From positions 67,001-131,000 of the forward strand of contig NC_090146.1 in NCBI RefSeq assembly GCF_017916325.1: a stretch of 64,000 bases of DNA, in the 5' to 3' direction. Below are positions 53,337 to 63,281 of this stretch, in pieces. Positions within the stretch are counted from its first letter, which is position 1. Each line of letters opens with the position of its first letter. Position numbers and translations under genes: made by a program. The notes below the pieces were generated by a model that had not been told where the DNA came from, searched no databases, and saw only the letters and a program-made list of their open reading frames with translations. This stretch comes from Leishmania martiniquensis. Taxonomy: Eukaryota > Euglenozoa > Kinetoplastea > Trypanosomatida > Trypanosomatidae.

Positions 53337-54636
53337 GCGCAGAGCGGCAAGGCCATCATCCTCCAGCTCAAGAGCAGGTACGCGAAGACGGCGCTCCTGC
53401 AACAGGAACCGGGGCTACACGTGCGCAGTGCCGTCCAGGTGGCGAAGCAAGCCGAGGACCAACCGCACGGTGAGCGAGTCAGCGGATGGGAGAAGGCCTA
53501 TGGCGTCGATGTGACGCGCCAAGAGGCCCTAACGAGGGAGAAAGCACCGCTTTACCCCGCTCGCTCGCTCTTCTCGACTGCTTTCTGCGTTTTCATCTCG
53601 CCCCGCGGCAATCGTCGCATAGTCGTCTCTGCACTTCCTTCTCGGTCACATGTGTTCCTCCCGTACCGATACACACCTCTTTTCAATGGGCTCTGTTAGG
53701 TGAGGTGTATAGGCGCATGCCTGCGTGGGTGTGATGTTCTGTTCTCTGATTTTAGTCTTCCCCAGAGAGGGAGGGGAGCCAAAGAGAGAGGGGGGGCAGA
53801 GTGGACGATGTCAGTGCTTTGCCGGCGTCTCGAGCCGCCACCACCACCACCCCTCTCTCTCTCCACAGACTCACTCCCCTCAGCCGTCATCTTTCCTTTA
53901 GGCCCGACCACCATTCCTATACATTCATGTGTCCGGATAGCTGCACTCTCAGTATGCGCGCCTGCGTGGGTTGTTTGGAGCACTTCGATTTCTTCGCCCT
54001 CCCCTCCCCCTCCCTCCCTCTCCCTCTTTAGCCAACGCACGCGAAGTGAGCTGCAGCGAAAGGAAAAAGTGAAGGGGGGTGGTGGGGCCGCTGCAAGTGG
54101 GCAAGATGGTGGCCATGAGCTCCCTTGACGTGCGTGTGCGCACTCACAGTTACGAAGACAAGACACGCGCAGCAACCGAGATGCGGTTGTGCACTCCTTT
54201 GCGCAGAAGAGGTTCGAAGACGCGGAGGTCAGTCTGCGCGAAGGAAAAAAAAGGACCTCTCATGAGGTGTGAGGAACGCGGCTGTCATCCTCTCAGTGAC
54301 AGTGAGTGGCAGATGGCGCAGGCAAAGACACGAGTCCAGACACTTTCTCACACGCACGCCGCTCTTCGCCGCCTCTCTCGTATCGTTGGAAAGGCTTTCG
54401 ACTCAGCTTGCGTGTGCAGCGGCGCGAACATTTTGCGTAAAGGGGGAATAGCGAGAGCCACAGGTGTGTGGGAGGGGAGGGGGGAAGGGGGCTGTGCCTC
54501 GGCGCCATCTTCCCCCTCTCCCCTTTGCATTGCATCATACATCCTTCCCAACTGCCTCTCTCCTCTCCTCTCCTCTCCTCTTCTGGCCCTCGTCACCGTT
54601 GTACCCGCGCGCGCAGCTTCCTCGTGGAGTGCAATC
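53337..54636 (+). other. Intergenic spacer, 1.3 kb
   Basis: It contains a G7 run near 53788, a purine-rich G4AG6 cluster at about 54471-54491, and a CTCTC repeat tract at about 54555-54590. The frame of the next gene is open back to 54079, but that part reads through these tracts and is not accepted as coding. Confidence 0.5.
54555..54616 (+). promoter_or_regulatory. Candidate pyrimidine tract and splice acceptor for the golgin-like gene
   Basis: A (CTCTC)n tract (54555-54590) is followed by GCGCAG, with AG at 54615-54616, 20 nt before the ATG at 54637. This is the main evidence for choosing that start over the 186-codon upstream extension. Confidence 0.5.
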
Positions 54637-56661
54637 ATGGAAGTTTATCCAACCATAGCGGAAGCTGGGCTAACGGCTCTCGCCGGGTATGTGGCATCAC
54701 CCGAGGTGCCCTCGTCTCTCTCCGTGAGCAGGGAGGCGGAGACGCTGCAGCCGCAAGCACAGCAGAGCGCTACCGCTGTCGCTGCGGCCGCACCCACCCC
54801 GGCAGAGCAGCTCCAAGCGCTAGAAGCCAAGATGGCTAAGTGGAAAGAGGCAGTTGCTACACAGCTCAACGACGCGGCCCGAAAAAACAAAAAGCTCCGC
54901 GAAGAGTTGCGTCTTCTTCGAGAAGAGAAGGAGGGCGCCCTCAGCGATCTGCGGGTTCAGCTGGCGGAGGAGTTTCAGGAGCGCACGGCGATGCAGCGGG
55001 ACGAGCTGGCGGCGCTGAAGCAACAGGCCGCCGCACTGCGGGAGGAGAAGAAAACAATGGCCGCCACACACGAAGCGGAGCTGCAAACGGCGCGGGCAAA
55101 GCTGCGGGAGGTGATCCAACTAGAGCTGGAGACAGAGTACAAGCGCCGAGAGGAGCAATGGGTGAAGGAGAAGGTACAGCTGCAGACGCGCACCGCAGCG
55201 AAGGAGACAGAGCGCGCGCAGGCGGAGCACGAGTGTGATATGCTGAAGCTGCGACTGGGCAGACTTGGTACCCAGTATGATGAGCTCGCAGCGCTGCTAC
55301 AGCCAGACGGTGGCGCGACATCGCCAACGCGTGTAGCGGAAGTAGACAATGACGCAGCCATCGGAGCAACATCCAAAAACGCAGCATCTACCAGTGCAGA
55401 CGCCTTCGACACCAATGGAAGCAGCGCTGCGCGCCAGCAGACGGCCGTGGCGGCGGCTCATGCCAAGCAGATGGAGAGCATCAAGGCGGAGCTTCAGAGT
55501 AAAGAGCAGCGCACGCAGTTCCTGCTGGACCGCGCCAAGCAGGAGTACGAGGCGGAGAAGGCCCAACTGCTTCGTGAACTGCAGCTGCGAGAGGAGGAGC
55601 TAAAGGTGGCGCACACATTGCTGAAACAGGTGCAGGTAGAGAACAGCCAGTACATGGAGCGTGTCTCGCATGCTCAGACAGAGCAGCAGGCGCTGGAGCA
55701 GCGGTACGCAGCGAAGGTGTCCGCATTCAGTCAGGAGCTAGCGGAGCGTATTAACGCGGCGGATAAAGCACAGGTAGTAAACAAGCGCCTGCAAGAGCAA
55801 CTTCGCGCCTCCCAGCAGCAAGTGGCCACGCTGGAGGAAGAGTCGACCATGCGCGAGGAGGCGTTTCACTCGCTTATGTTCTCAGAGGACAGCAAGCGGA
55901 TCACAATGGAACTGCAGCGGGCCGTTCAGGCGGCCCGGGACGAGGCGGAGGAGTGGAAGATGCAGTACTACGCCAGCGTCACCGCCTCAAGCTGCCCCTC
56001 AGCCGCGGCAGCAACGTCGCCAGCAGATCCCTCCCAGCAGAAACGAACGAAGACGGATGACGCACATGTATCTGCGGTCGTCGGTGCCCCTGCCGCAGCA
56101 GCAGCCGTCCGTACGCCTCAGGCGTGGCACGACCAACTCGCCGCCAGGGAGGCGGATCTGAATTCGCAGGCGGCGCAGCTGGCGCGCAAGGCTGCCCTTC
56201 TAGAAGCCGCAGAGGCGAAGCTGAACAAAATGCGCAGCTCCATGGCGAGTCAGGCTAGCATTCTCCTGCAGCAGAGTAGGAGTGGCAGTCGCGGTGGCGG
56301 TAGCAGTGGCGTCGCTGGTCCTCACGGGCGTCGCGAGGACGGCGACAGCGTTGTATTCGCTGGAGGAGGTCACCGGGACAATGCGGAGGACGACGATAAC
56401 GACCGCAGCCTCGCTGACACGTCGCCACTCATCTCCACGGCCGTGTCACTGCTGCCGTCTGCCCTGCACGGGTCTCTGCGCCTCCTGGAGGCACAGCGAC
56501 GGCGTCTGCACCTCCCCGGCACATGCGGCTTGTGTGCGTGTTGCTTCTCTGGCGCCGGCACCACTGGGGCCCCCCGGCGTCTTCGTTTCAACGCGCTTTT
56601 GATAACAGTGATGGCGGTCATGATGCTTGTGATGCTCGCTAGCTTCAGGGCCGTCGTGTAG
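54637..56661 (+). CDS. Tail-anchored coiled-coil protein, golgin-84/CASP-like
   Basis: The protein has 674 residues. From about residue 60 to 240 and again from about 265 to 460 it is almost continuous coiled coil, rich in Glu, Gln, Lys and Ala (for example LQALEAKMAKWKEAVATQLN and EKAQLLRELQLREEELKVAH). A third short coil lies near 505-545 (LAAREADLNSQAAQLARKAA). The extreme C-terminus is RLRFNALLITVMAVMMLVML plus seven residues, a single membrane span with almost no luminal tail. Coiled coil plus C-terminal anchor is the architecture of golgin-84, CASP and giantin, which tether vesicles at the Golgi. Cysteines just before the span (CGLCACC) could be acylated. Orthology to a named golgin is not established. 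Confidence 0.68.
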   Translation: MEVYPTIAEAGLTALAGYVASPEVPSSLSVSREAETLQPQAQQSATAVAAAAPTPAEQLQALEAKMAKWKEAVATQLNDAARKNKKLREELRLLREEKEGALSDLRVQLAEEFQERTAMQRDELAALKQQAAALREEKKTMAATHEAELQTARAKLREVIQLELETEYKRREEQWVKEKVQLQTRTAAKETERAQAEHECDMLKLRLGRLGTQYDELAALLQPDGGATSPTRVAEVDNDAAIGATSKNAASTSADAFDTNGSSAARQQTAVAAAHAKQMESIKAELQSKEQRTQFLLDRAKQEYEAEKAQLLRELQLREEELKVAHTLLKQVQVENSQYMERVSHAQTEQQALEQRYAAKVSAFSQELAERINAADKAQVVNKRLQEQLRASQQQVATLEEESTMREEAFHSLMFSEDSKRITMELQRAVQAARDEAEEWKMQYYASVTASSCPSAAAATSPADPSQQKRTKTDDAHVSAVVGAPAAAAAVRTPQAWHDQLAAREADLNSQAAQLARKAALLEAAEAKLNKMRSSMASQASILLQQSRSGSRGGGSSGVAGPHGRREDGDSVVFAGGGHRDNAEDDDNDRSLADTSPLISTAVSLLPSALHGSLRLLEAQRRRLHLPGTCGLCACCFSGAGTTGAPRRLRFNALLITVMAVMMLVMLASFRAVV

Positions 56662-58515
56662 CGGGTGCGCCTGTGTTCATGGCAGTGGTAATGGTTGCGG
56701 GCGGAGCAGCACACTCGACGCCTCTGCCTTATCTTGCACAACCACACTAGCATCAAGGCCTTTATAGCGGTTGCGAAAGCTTAAGCCGGCTTCGCCCTCC
56801 CACCTGACCCCATCCCCTCCGTCCACCTCATCGCCTTTCACTTCGGATGTTCATGTTGCATGGCAGATACACAGGAGGTGAGACGTGTGGAAAAAAGAGA
56901 TGAAGCGCGCCGCAGTCTCGACAGTCGCCGAGAGACGAGTATAAAAGTTGTTGGCGTCCCTCTCGCCCTCTCTGTCCGCACACCCCGCCCGCCTCTCTCG
57001 TCAACACAGCAGCTATTGCACATGAATAGGGAGCGGCCTTCGATAGTGCGTCGTCCCCTGCTCTCATGAGAGATGGGGAGGGGGGCAGCGTACCCCTCCC
57101 CACCACACACACCTCCTTGGGGAAAAAAAAAGAGGAGAACTGTTTGTCCATTCTGGACCTGTGCTTGACGATCGCAGCTGCGATACCGTCCAGCCCCCAC
57201 TCACCCCCCCCACGCACACACACACGCGCGCATACACTCCTCCGCCTCCTCCGGTCAACCCGTCCCGCGGGCGGGGGGAAGGGGGAAGAAGAAAGGAGGA
57301 AGAGAAGGCGAGCGGCGTCTGCGGACTTTCTTTTTTCGCACTTCGCGTCACCACCACCCCCTCTCTGTTTTTTCATAGGCCTCTGTCGTCCTCACGCTGA
57401 GGCCTCGAAGACAGGCCCCCTCCCTCGTGTCCGGGGCCACTTGCGCGGGCAGGGTCGTCCGTGAAGGCGGATACGGACGCGCAGTCTTGCGCTGCAATGT
57501 GTCGTCGCGTCTTTCCACGGTTGAACACACACACACACATACACGCCTATGTGTATTGGCTTGGTATCTTCCCACTCCACGGGAGACTCCACCATCGAAT
57601 TCCTACACCCCAGTGTCAGCGATAGGATGCCCCCCAGCAAGCCCACTGCAGGCGTTTTTTTTTGAGGGGGAGGGAGGGGGTATGCATATTAATCATGAGT
57701 GTCACAGTCAACTGCGCCTGCGCGCAGGAGGGCGCTGCTGCGGTTATACCCCACAGCCACCCCGCCTTATTTGCCAACTTTTGCGTCCTCTTCTCGATGT
57801 CCCGTCAATGATTGCGCACACGCACAGCCGCACACCACCCAAGCGGGAAGAAACGAAGCGAGGACGTCGCTTAGAGGACGAATTTCGCGCACCCGCCTTG
57901 CCCCCCCTCTCTCCCCCCCTTCGGTGCCTTCACTATATTGCACGAAAAAAAAACGCACAGTCCCAGCGGCACCATACATCATACTTACAGAGAAAGGGGA
58001 AGCGCGAGGCTCGCCGGTGGAACTGACGCTGTACACCTATTTCATTCTGCAGCCTCCCTGCTGTTCCTCCTCATTTTGCCTCTCTGTCTCTCCCTGGCCG
58101 TTGCTCACCCGAGAGAGCCACACACAAGCAGATTGGTCATCGTGAAACCGCCTTACTGCATATCATTGCAGCTTCTCCCTCTGTATCCAACATCCGATTC
58201 TAACCACTTTGAATCTAAGAAAAAAGTCGAGGAGGGTGGAAGAGCACGCTTCACGCGCCCCGTGCAGCTCTTCACCCATATCTACGCTCCCCCTGTCCCC
58301 TGTCCCCTGCACGCTTCTCCCCACTGTCTGTGCGTTCATGTGTGTCCAGCTCGAATTCACAGGTGCCATTTACACAAACGCGCCCAAGTCCTTTCGCCTG
58401 CTTGCCTAGTGCTGCGCCCTCGCTCGTCTGTGCAGGAGCAGCGCAACGGAGAGTGCTTTTCTTTTTTCGTCTCGTTTAATTTCATCGGACTGCTTATCAC
58501 GCACGCACGGCTATC
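56662..58515 (+). other. Intergenic spacer, 1.85 kb
   Basis: It contains a G4AG6 motif at about 57074-57084, an A-run at about 57123-57131, a CA tract near 57214-57228, a G6A2G5 run near 57277-57290, and a T8 run followed by G5AG3AG5 at about 57655-57679. Another A-run is near 57945. A pyrimidine-rich stretch with CAG at 58433-58435 is a candidate acceptor. Two T-rich stretches after it (58458-58485) have no AG before the ATG. Confidence 0.5.
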
Positions 58516-61500
58516 ATGTTCAAGAAGAAAATGGTGAGCACGGCGGCGGCGGCAGCAGCAGCGGCGTCGTCATCGTCGTCGCACTCCCCGGCAAAGCGCG
58601 GCAGCAAAGCGCGGACGCTCGCACTCATCGAAAAGCATCGAAGAATTCTCGATGAGGCAAGGCGCGAGAAGGAGGAGATGGATCAGCTGACTGCCGAGCA
58701 GGTGGAACTACGGCAGCAGCAGCAGCAACTAAAGGCAGTCACAGGTGCATCGCCGTCGGCGGCGTCTGCCGCAGCAGCAGTCGGGGAGGAGAAGCGAACG
58801 AGAGATACCTTCACCGCCCTTGTCGAGCATTTTCTCGCCTCCACGCAGCCTCTTGCAGATTTGGACGAGACCATACAGGAGGTGGACAAGCCAGCCGGCT
58901 CTCCCGGCGAGGCGTTGCACGCGTCACCTCGGCCACGGCAGACACAGTTGGCTGCAGCCTCTGGTTCCCCCTCCATCATCACGTACCGAAGCTTCGCTGC
59001 CTCGCTTGTATGCCCCAAGAAGCTCTTCCTCTTTCAGAATCGCCCCGACCTGATTCCGAAGGCATCCCTCGGTGACCTCATGCACTTTGACGACAGTGTC
59101 GGCTTCAACGAGCTGGCGCGGCGGTGGGACCGTCTCCAGTTCGGCAGTCGCGCTGTACTCGTGAAGGAGAGCGAATTCCACCAGGCAGTGCAGCGCACGG
59201 AAGAGCTCATCACGGCATACTTTCAAGGCCTGTACAAGTCGCTCGGGGAGCAGGCGCCGTCGCTGACGATCCATAGACCGGCTTTCGCTGTCGAGTTCCC
59301 TGGCCGCGCCCACGAAGCGGGAGCTGACAAGGGCGGCTCCCGCACCACTGCCGCCAGGTCAGCGACTGTTGAGCTGCGCGCGCGCCCGGCCGTGGTGCGG
59401 TATCGTCCGAAAGAGAATCAATGGGTTTTCCTCGAGTCGCAGGCTGTCATTGACCCCATGGGCACCCCAGGCCGCATCAGCAGCACGATTCAGCGGTTTC
59501 ACTTCACGGCTCTGTGCTTCAGGCTCTGGTTGACGCAACCTCACCTGCCCATCGACATTCGAAAGAAATTTTTGCAGGTGAACCTGAGCGACATCACGAC
59601 CGAGAACTTGCGCGGCCACTCGCTGGAATCCTCTGCGCGAGCGGCCGCGCCGATCGACCTCAAGCGTAGCGGACTGCTACATATTCGCCAGTTCTTCCCC
59701 GGCCCGGCCACGCTGATGGACTGCGACCCGCCTCGGCTTGTCAAGTTCATCCAGCGGGCCTCCCTAGAGGAGCTCATGGCGGAGGACTGCAAGTGCTACA
59801 GCAAGGAGGGTCGCAGTCGGCAGTACAGCAGCGCCGCCCCTCGCGTTGGGGGCGGCGGCGCGCACTACTTCTCGCATCACGGTCTTGGAGGCGGCGGCAG
59901 CGCTGGTGGTGCTCTTGACCTGCGCCACTTGAGCAGCGTCATCGCTTCCGATCCAACCCTAGCCGGCCACGCCGCAGAGGTTGAGGTAGCGGCCCAGGAG
60001 CTCGGTGGCTTTCACAACCCCCGCTCAGCGCGCAGTCAGCGTCAAAAAGATGAAGCGCATCATCGTCTCTTCGAGGCGCAGCAGTGCTTCATGGAGGAGC
60101 TTCTGCGCCAGCACACCCTTCCCCTCGTGGAGCGCCATCAACAGCAGATGGCTGCATCCTCGTTGGCCAGGAGCCCGGCAAGCAGCCCCCTGACAGCCTT
60201 TTCGGATCTCCTGGGCGACGACGGCTTTGTGCGTGCCAGCTGCGCCGCCGACGACGCGGGCAACGGGAAGCCAAAGAAGGCCATGAAAGCGGCGGCTCGA
60301 AACGGCAAAGGCGCGGCGGCTGGCGGTCGAGGGAGGCGAAAAGCCACGGTGGTCGACGAGGATGAGGAAGCGGAGGAGGACGCGGGCGATGTTACCGTGG
60401 GCAGCGCCGACAACACTGATTCCCCGCGCTACGCGCGGTACGTTGGCCCTCACTGCCTGCGCGGCGGTGACGCGTGTCCCTTCTTCACAGAGGGGATGTG
60501 TTTGCCACGAAAGGTGGACAATGCGCTCGTGGCTCGCGACAACCACCTCTTCACTCTCCCGTCCACCTCCCTCACCCGCAAGGCGGCGTGGTGGGCGCAG
60601 GGCAAGCGCACCGTGCGCGACGTGCTCGCCGCGTACGAGGCAGGGGAGGGGGGGGTGCGGTTGACAAGCTCGCAAGTGCGCTACGCGAGCGCCCTCAGGC
60701 AAGGCAAGGTCGCACTGAACCCGAGGGAGATCGACGCCTTTTTTGACCGCATCCGCTACCCGCTGTTCGTCATCGACTTCGAGGCCGTGCAGTTCGCTCT
60801 GCCGCCCTTTGCGAAGGAGGTGGCGTATCAGTCCGTGCCGTTCCAGTTCTCGTTGGACGTGTTCCAGCACGACGTTCTGACGGAGGAGCCGACGCACTAC
60901 AACTACCTGCACTTCGGCAAGGGATACTCGCCCAACACAGACCCACGCCCTGCCTGCATCGCTGAGCTCGTCCGGATTGTGCGTCTGGAGCGCGAGAAGA
61001 AGCGAAAGGCCATGGAGGCGTCTGGTGAGCTGGAGCGCCTCGCTTCCGAGCGCGCTGCGGAGGAGGAGGAGGAGACGGCAGAGGCGGGGGGGCCACGCCG
61101 ACGACGGCGCCATGCGCCGAAGAAGCCAAAGATCACCAAGACGAACCCGCTGGAGCAGCCACTGCAACCCTACGACGGCTGCTTCATTGCGCACTTTGCG
61201 TCCTTCGAGAAGGCGTGCCTGGAGAAGCTGGGCCAGCTGGAGGTGGCGTACAAGGACGAGATCAAGAGCTTCTGGTTCCTCGACACACTGGACCTCATCA
61301 AAAAGGGCTACCTGCACCCCAACGCGCACGGGTCAAACTCTCTGAAGAAGGTGCTGCCGGCGCTCTGCCCCGACTTCCAGTACGGCGTCTTTGGCTCAGA
61401 GACAACGCCGATCGTGCTGACTCCGGCGAACGATAGTGCGCTTGGCGTGAGTGGTAGCGGTAGTGCCGCAACTGTGCCGAATGCCTCTTTGTCTAAGTGC

Positions 61501-61869
61501 ACACTCGGAGAGGGCCAGGACGAGCAGAAGGGTGAGAACGCGATGGGCGTGTACCGGCTCTGGCATCACATGGAAGGCGGTGGCACAGTGCAGGACCTCG
61601 AGCGGGCGAAGCTCAGCCTCAGTGGTGGTACTCCGCCATCGACCAACTGGTGCGAGAGCGTGCGCACCACCATGACGAAGGACGAGCGGGACCGCATGTG
61701 GCAAACACTACGCATCCAATTACTGGAGTACTGCTCCCTCGACACCAAGGCCCTATACGAAATTATGCGCGAGATCTACAAAGAGAGAGAGGCAGCGGCG
61801 GGGTTGAAGCCGCTCGATAAGACGGGATGGGTGTTCGTCGATCCGGTGCCACGCGAGATGGACTTGTAG
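58516..61869 (+). CDS. DUF2779-family protein: Cas4/RecB-like half plus DnaQ-like DEDDy exonuclease half
   Basis: The protein has 1117 residues. After an Ala/Ser/Gln-rich start, residues 160-420 follow the N-terminal half of bacterial DUF2779 proteins: SFAASLVCPKKLFLF (Cys 166), FDDSVGFNELARRWDRLQFG, and a strand WVFLESQAV (303-311) where a PD-(D/E)xK 'iEvKS' strand is expected. After a low-complexity acidic and basic region comes HCLRGGDACPFFTEGMCL (Cys 647, 654, 662). With Cys 166 this makes a candidate four-Cys iron-sulfur set as in Cas4 and AddB. The C-terminal half holds the DUF2779 core: YPLFVIDFEAV (Asp 754, Glu 756), VAYQSVPFQFSL, HFASFEK (893-899), FLDTLDLIKKGYLHP (Asp 923, 926), GSNSLKKVLPALCPDFQY (939-956) and YCSLDTKALYEIM (Tyr 1072, Asp 1076). 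That pattern fits a DEDDy 3'-5' exonuclease. Function is unknown. Confidence is high for the gene and good for the family. Confidence 0.82.
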   Translation: MFKKKMVSTAAAAAAAASSSSSHSPAKRGSKARTLALIEKHRRILDEARREKEEMDQLTAEQVELRQQQQQLKAVTGASPSAASAAAAVGEEKRTRDTFTALVEHFLASTQPLADLDETIQEVDKPAGSPGEALHASPRPRQTQLAAASGSPSIITYRSFAASLVCPKKLFLFQNRPDLIPKASLGDLMHFDDSVGFNELARRWDRLQFGSRAVLVKESEFHQAVQRTEELITAYFQGLYKSLGEQAPSLTIHRPAFAVEFPGRAHEAGADKGGSRTTAARSATVELRARPAVVRYRPKENQWVFLESQAVIDPMGTPGRISSTIQRFHFTALCFRLWLTQPHLPIDIRKKFLQVNLSDITTENLRGHSLESSARAAAPIDLKRSGLLHIRQFFPGPATLMDCDPPRLVKFIQRASLEELMAEDCKCYSKEGRSRQYSSAAPRVGGGGAHYFSHHGLGGGGSAGGALDLRHLSSVIASDPTLAGHAAEVEVAAQELGGFHNPRSARSQRQKDEAHHRLFEAQQCFMEELLRQHTLPLVERHQQQMAASSLARSPASSPLTAFSDLLGDDGFVRASCAADDAGNGKPKKAMKAAARNGKGAAAGGRGRRKATVVDEDEEAEEDAGDVTVGSADNTDSPRYARYVGPHCLRGGDACPFFTEGMCLPRKVDNALVARDNHLFTLPSTSLTRKAAWWAQGKRTVRDVLAAYEAGEGGVRLTSSQVRYASALRQGKVALNPREIDAFFDRIRYPLFVIDFEAVQFALPPFAKEVAYQSVPFQFSLDVFQHDVLTEEPTHYNYLHFGKGYSPNTDPRPACIAELVRIVRLEREKKRKAMEASGELERLASERAAEEEEETAEAGGPRRRRRHAPKKPKITKTNPLEQPLQPYDGCFIAHFASFEKACLEKLGQLEVAYKDEIKSFWFLDTLDLIKKGYLHPNAHGSNSLKKVLPALCPDFQYGVFGSETTPIVLTPANDSALGVSGSGSAATVPNASLSKCTLGEGQDEQKGENAMGVYRLWHHMEGGGTVQDLERAKLSLSGGTPPSTNWCESVRTTMTKDERDRMWQTLRIQLLEYCSLDTKALYEIMREIYKEREAAAGLKPLDKTGWVFVDPVPREMDL

Positions 61870-63281
61870 GGCTGCTGTGTCGAGGCGCAGATGAGGGCAT
61901 CCACCGCTAACTGCAGTCTTCGCCTCCCGTTGGCCCCCACCACACCCTCTCTTCCCTCTTTTTCTTGTTTTTTTTCGCCCTTTTGTCGGGCGCGCAGCTG
62001 TTGTTGGCCTCCCCGCGTCCGTTCGATGACGGGACTCCCCTCCCCTCTACCCCCCCCACACACACACAAACGCACGCTCCACCTCTGTATGCTGCTGGGT
62101 GGCAGGCGCCGCCAACCGCACCGCGCAACATAGAGCTAGAACCTTTAAAGGAGGGGCAGATGCGCAGACAGTCGTAATGTGTACGCTAAGAGCAGCAAAC
62201 GTCAAAACGAAGGCTGTAAGGAAGTTTTATGTGCGCCAACGTGTGTCGACTCTCTCACTCACTGCCGTATGGAGCAAACGAGTCGAACTTCACTCCGCCC
62301 CCCTTTCGGCCCGGCCTGCTACACGCCCAGTCGCGTGATGCGGAGTTGCCGTGGGCACGCGGTGCAGCAACGCAGCCTCAGCCATCGGAGCGCGGTCGCT
62401 GCCTCGAAGCCGGCTCACGCGCCTTGTACGTTGCCTCACGGTCCCTCCCATTATGCCGGTCGCCGCCTGGCGCATCCCTCCTCCCCCCTCCCCCTCAGGG
62501 AGGCTCAGGCCCTCCCCACCCCAGTAGACAGGGGGAGGGGGGTGCGCTGTTGCCACGCTGGCACCTCGCCCATCGCTTGGATGGCAGAAACATGCTCTCC
62601 GCCGCAACACCACTCAGGAGCAGACCGCCGTCATCCGCGGCGGGGCATCGCGCTGGCCTCCCCCGCGTCGTAGGCACGTGGTCCTGCAGCTATCGGGGCT
62701 CGTGCAGCGCGGAGAAGGGATAGGAGGGAGGACGAAGGAGGGGCTGGTCCGCCTTCGCGCACAGAGAGAGTGAGGTGGTGCACGTCTGAGGTGCCCCGCA
62801 CGGAGGGGTGAGTGCCCCTCCCCTCCCGAATCTACCCTCTCCGTCGCTTCGGCCCCGTGCCAAGGCGCCGGTGCGGACCCGCCGTCCTCCCGCGTTTCGC
62901 GAGCCTTTCCCTCCCCCAGCGATCATTACCGTTCGCGGGTTGCGCGCATCCGCCTCCTCACACCCCCCCTTTCGCTTACGGTGCTGCCCCAAGCACATTC
63001 CTGGACGCTGCATCCATTACATGCCCACACACACTCGCATGCACGTAGCACCACTTATGTACCGCCACCACTGCGACTGAGAAAGTTTAAAGAAAGGTGC
63101 CGTCTTCTCTCCTCTCCCTTTTGGGTGACAGCGAGCGGGACGTGGACAAGCGTATCCTCGCAACAACGAAGGCAACCGCACAGACACCTCTACGCACTGC
63201 AAGACTGCCTTGGAATCATCACCCTTTCTTGCGCCACTGTCTCCTCCGCGGCATTGTTTCTCTCTTTCAGTCACCATCGCC
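61870..63281 (+). other. Intergenic spacer, 1.41 kb
   Basis: It contains a T-rich run at about 61960-61978, a CA tract at about 62057-62069, a C6TC4 run near 62484-62496 and, close by, a G5AG6 motif at about 62530-62541. These two could pair as an inverted pair. The spacer ends in a strong pyrimidine tract before the last gene. Confidence 0.5.
63255..63270 (+). promoter_or_regulatory. Candidate splice acceptor immediately before the USP-like gene
   Basis: TTTCTCTCTTTCAG places AG at 63269-63270, only 11 nt before ATG 63282. It is the clearest acceptor-like sequence in the window and implies a very short 5' UTR if used. Confidence 0.55.

Noticed and set aside
54079..54636. In-frame 186-codon extension of the golgin-like gene
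   Set aside because: It reads through a purine G-cluster and a CTCTC pyrimidine tract with an AG 20 nt before ATG 54637. Its translation is spacer-like (Pro/Ser/Leu repeats).
60025..61329. 434-codon open frame antisense to the DUF2779 gene
   Set aside because: It is a shadow created by G/C-biased third positions of the real gene. Its translation is Leu/Arg/His-rich with no motif, and the strand opposes the whole array.
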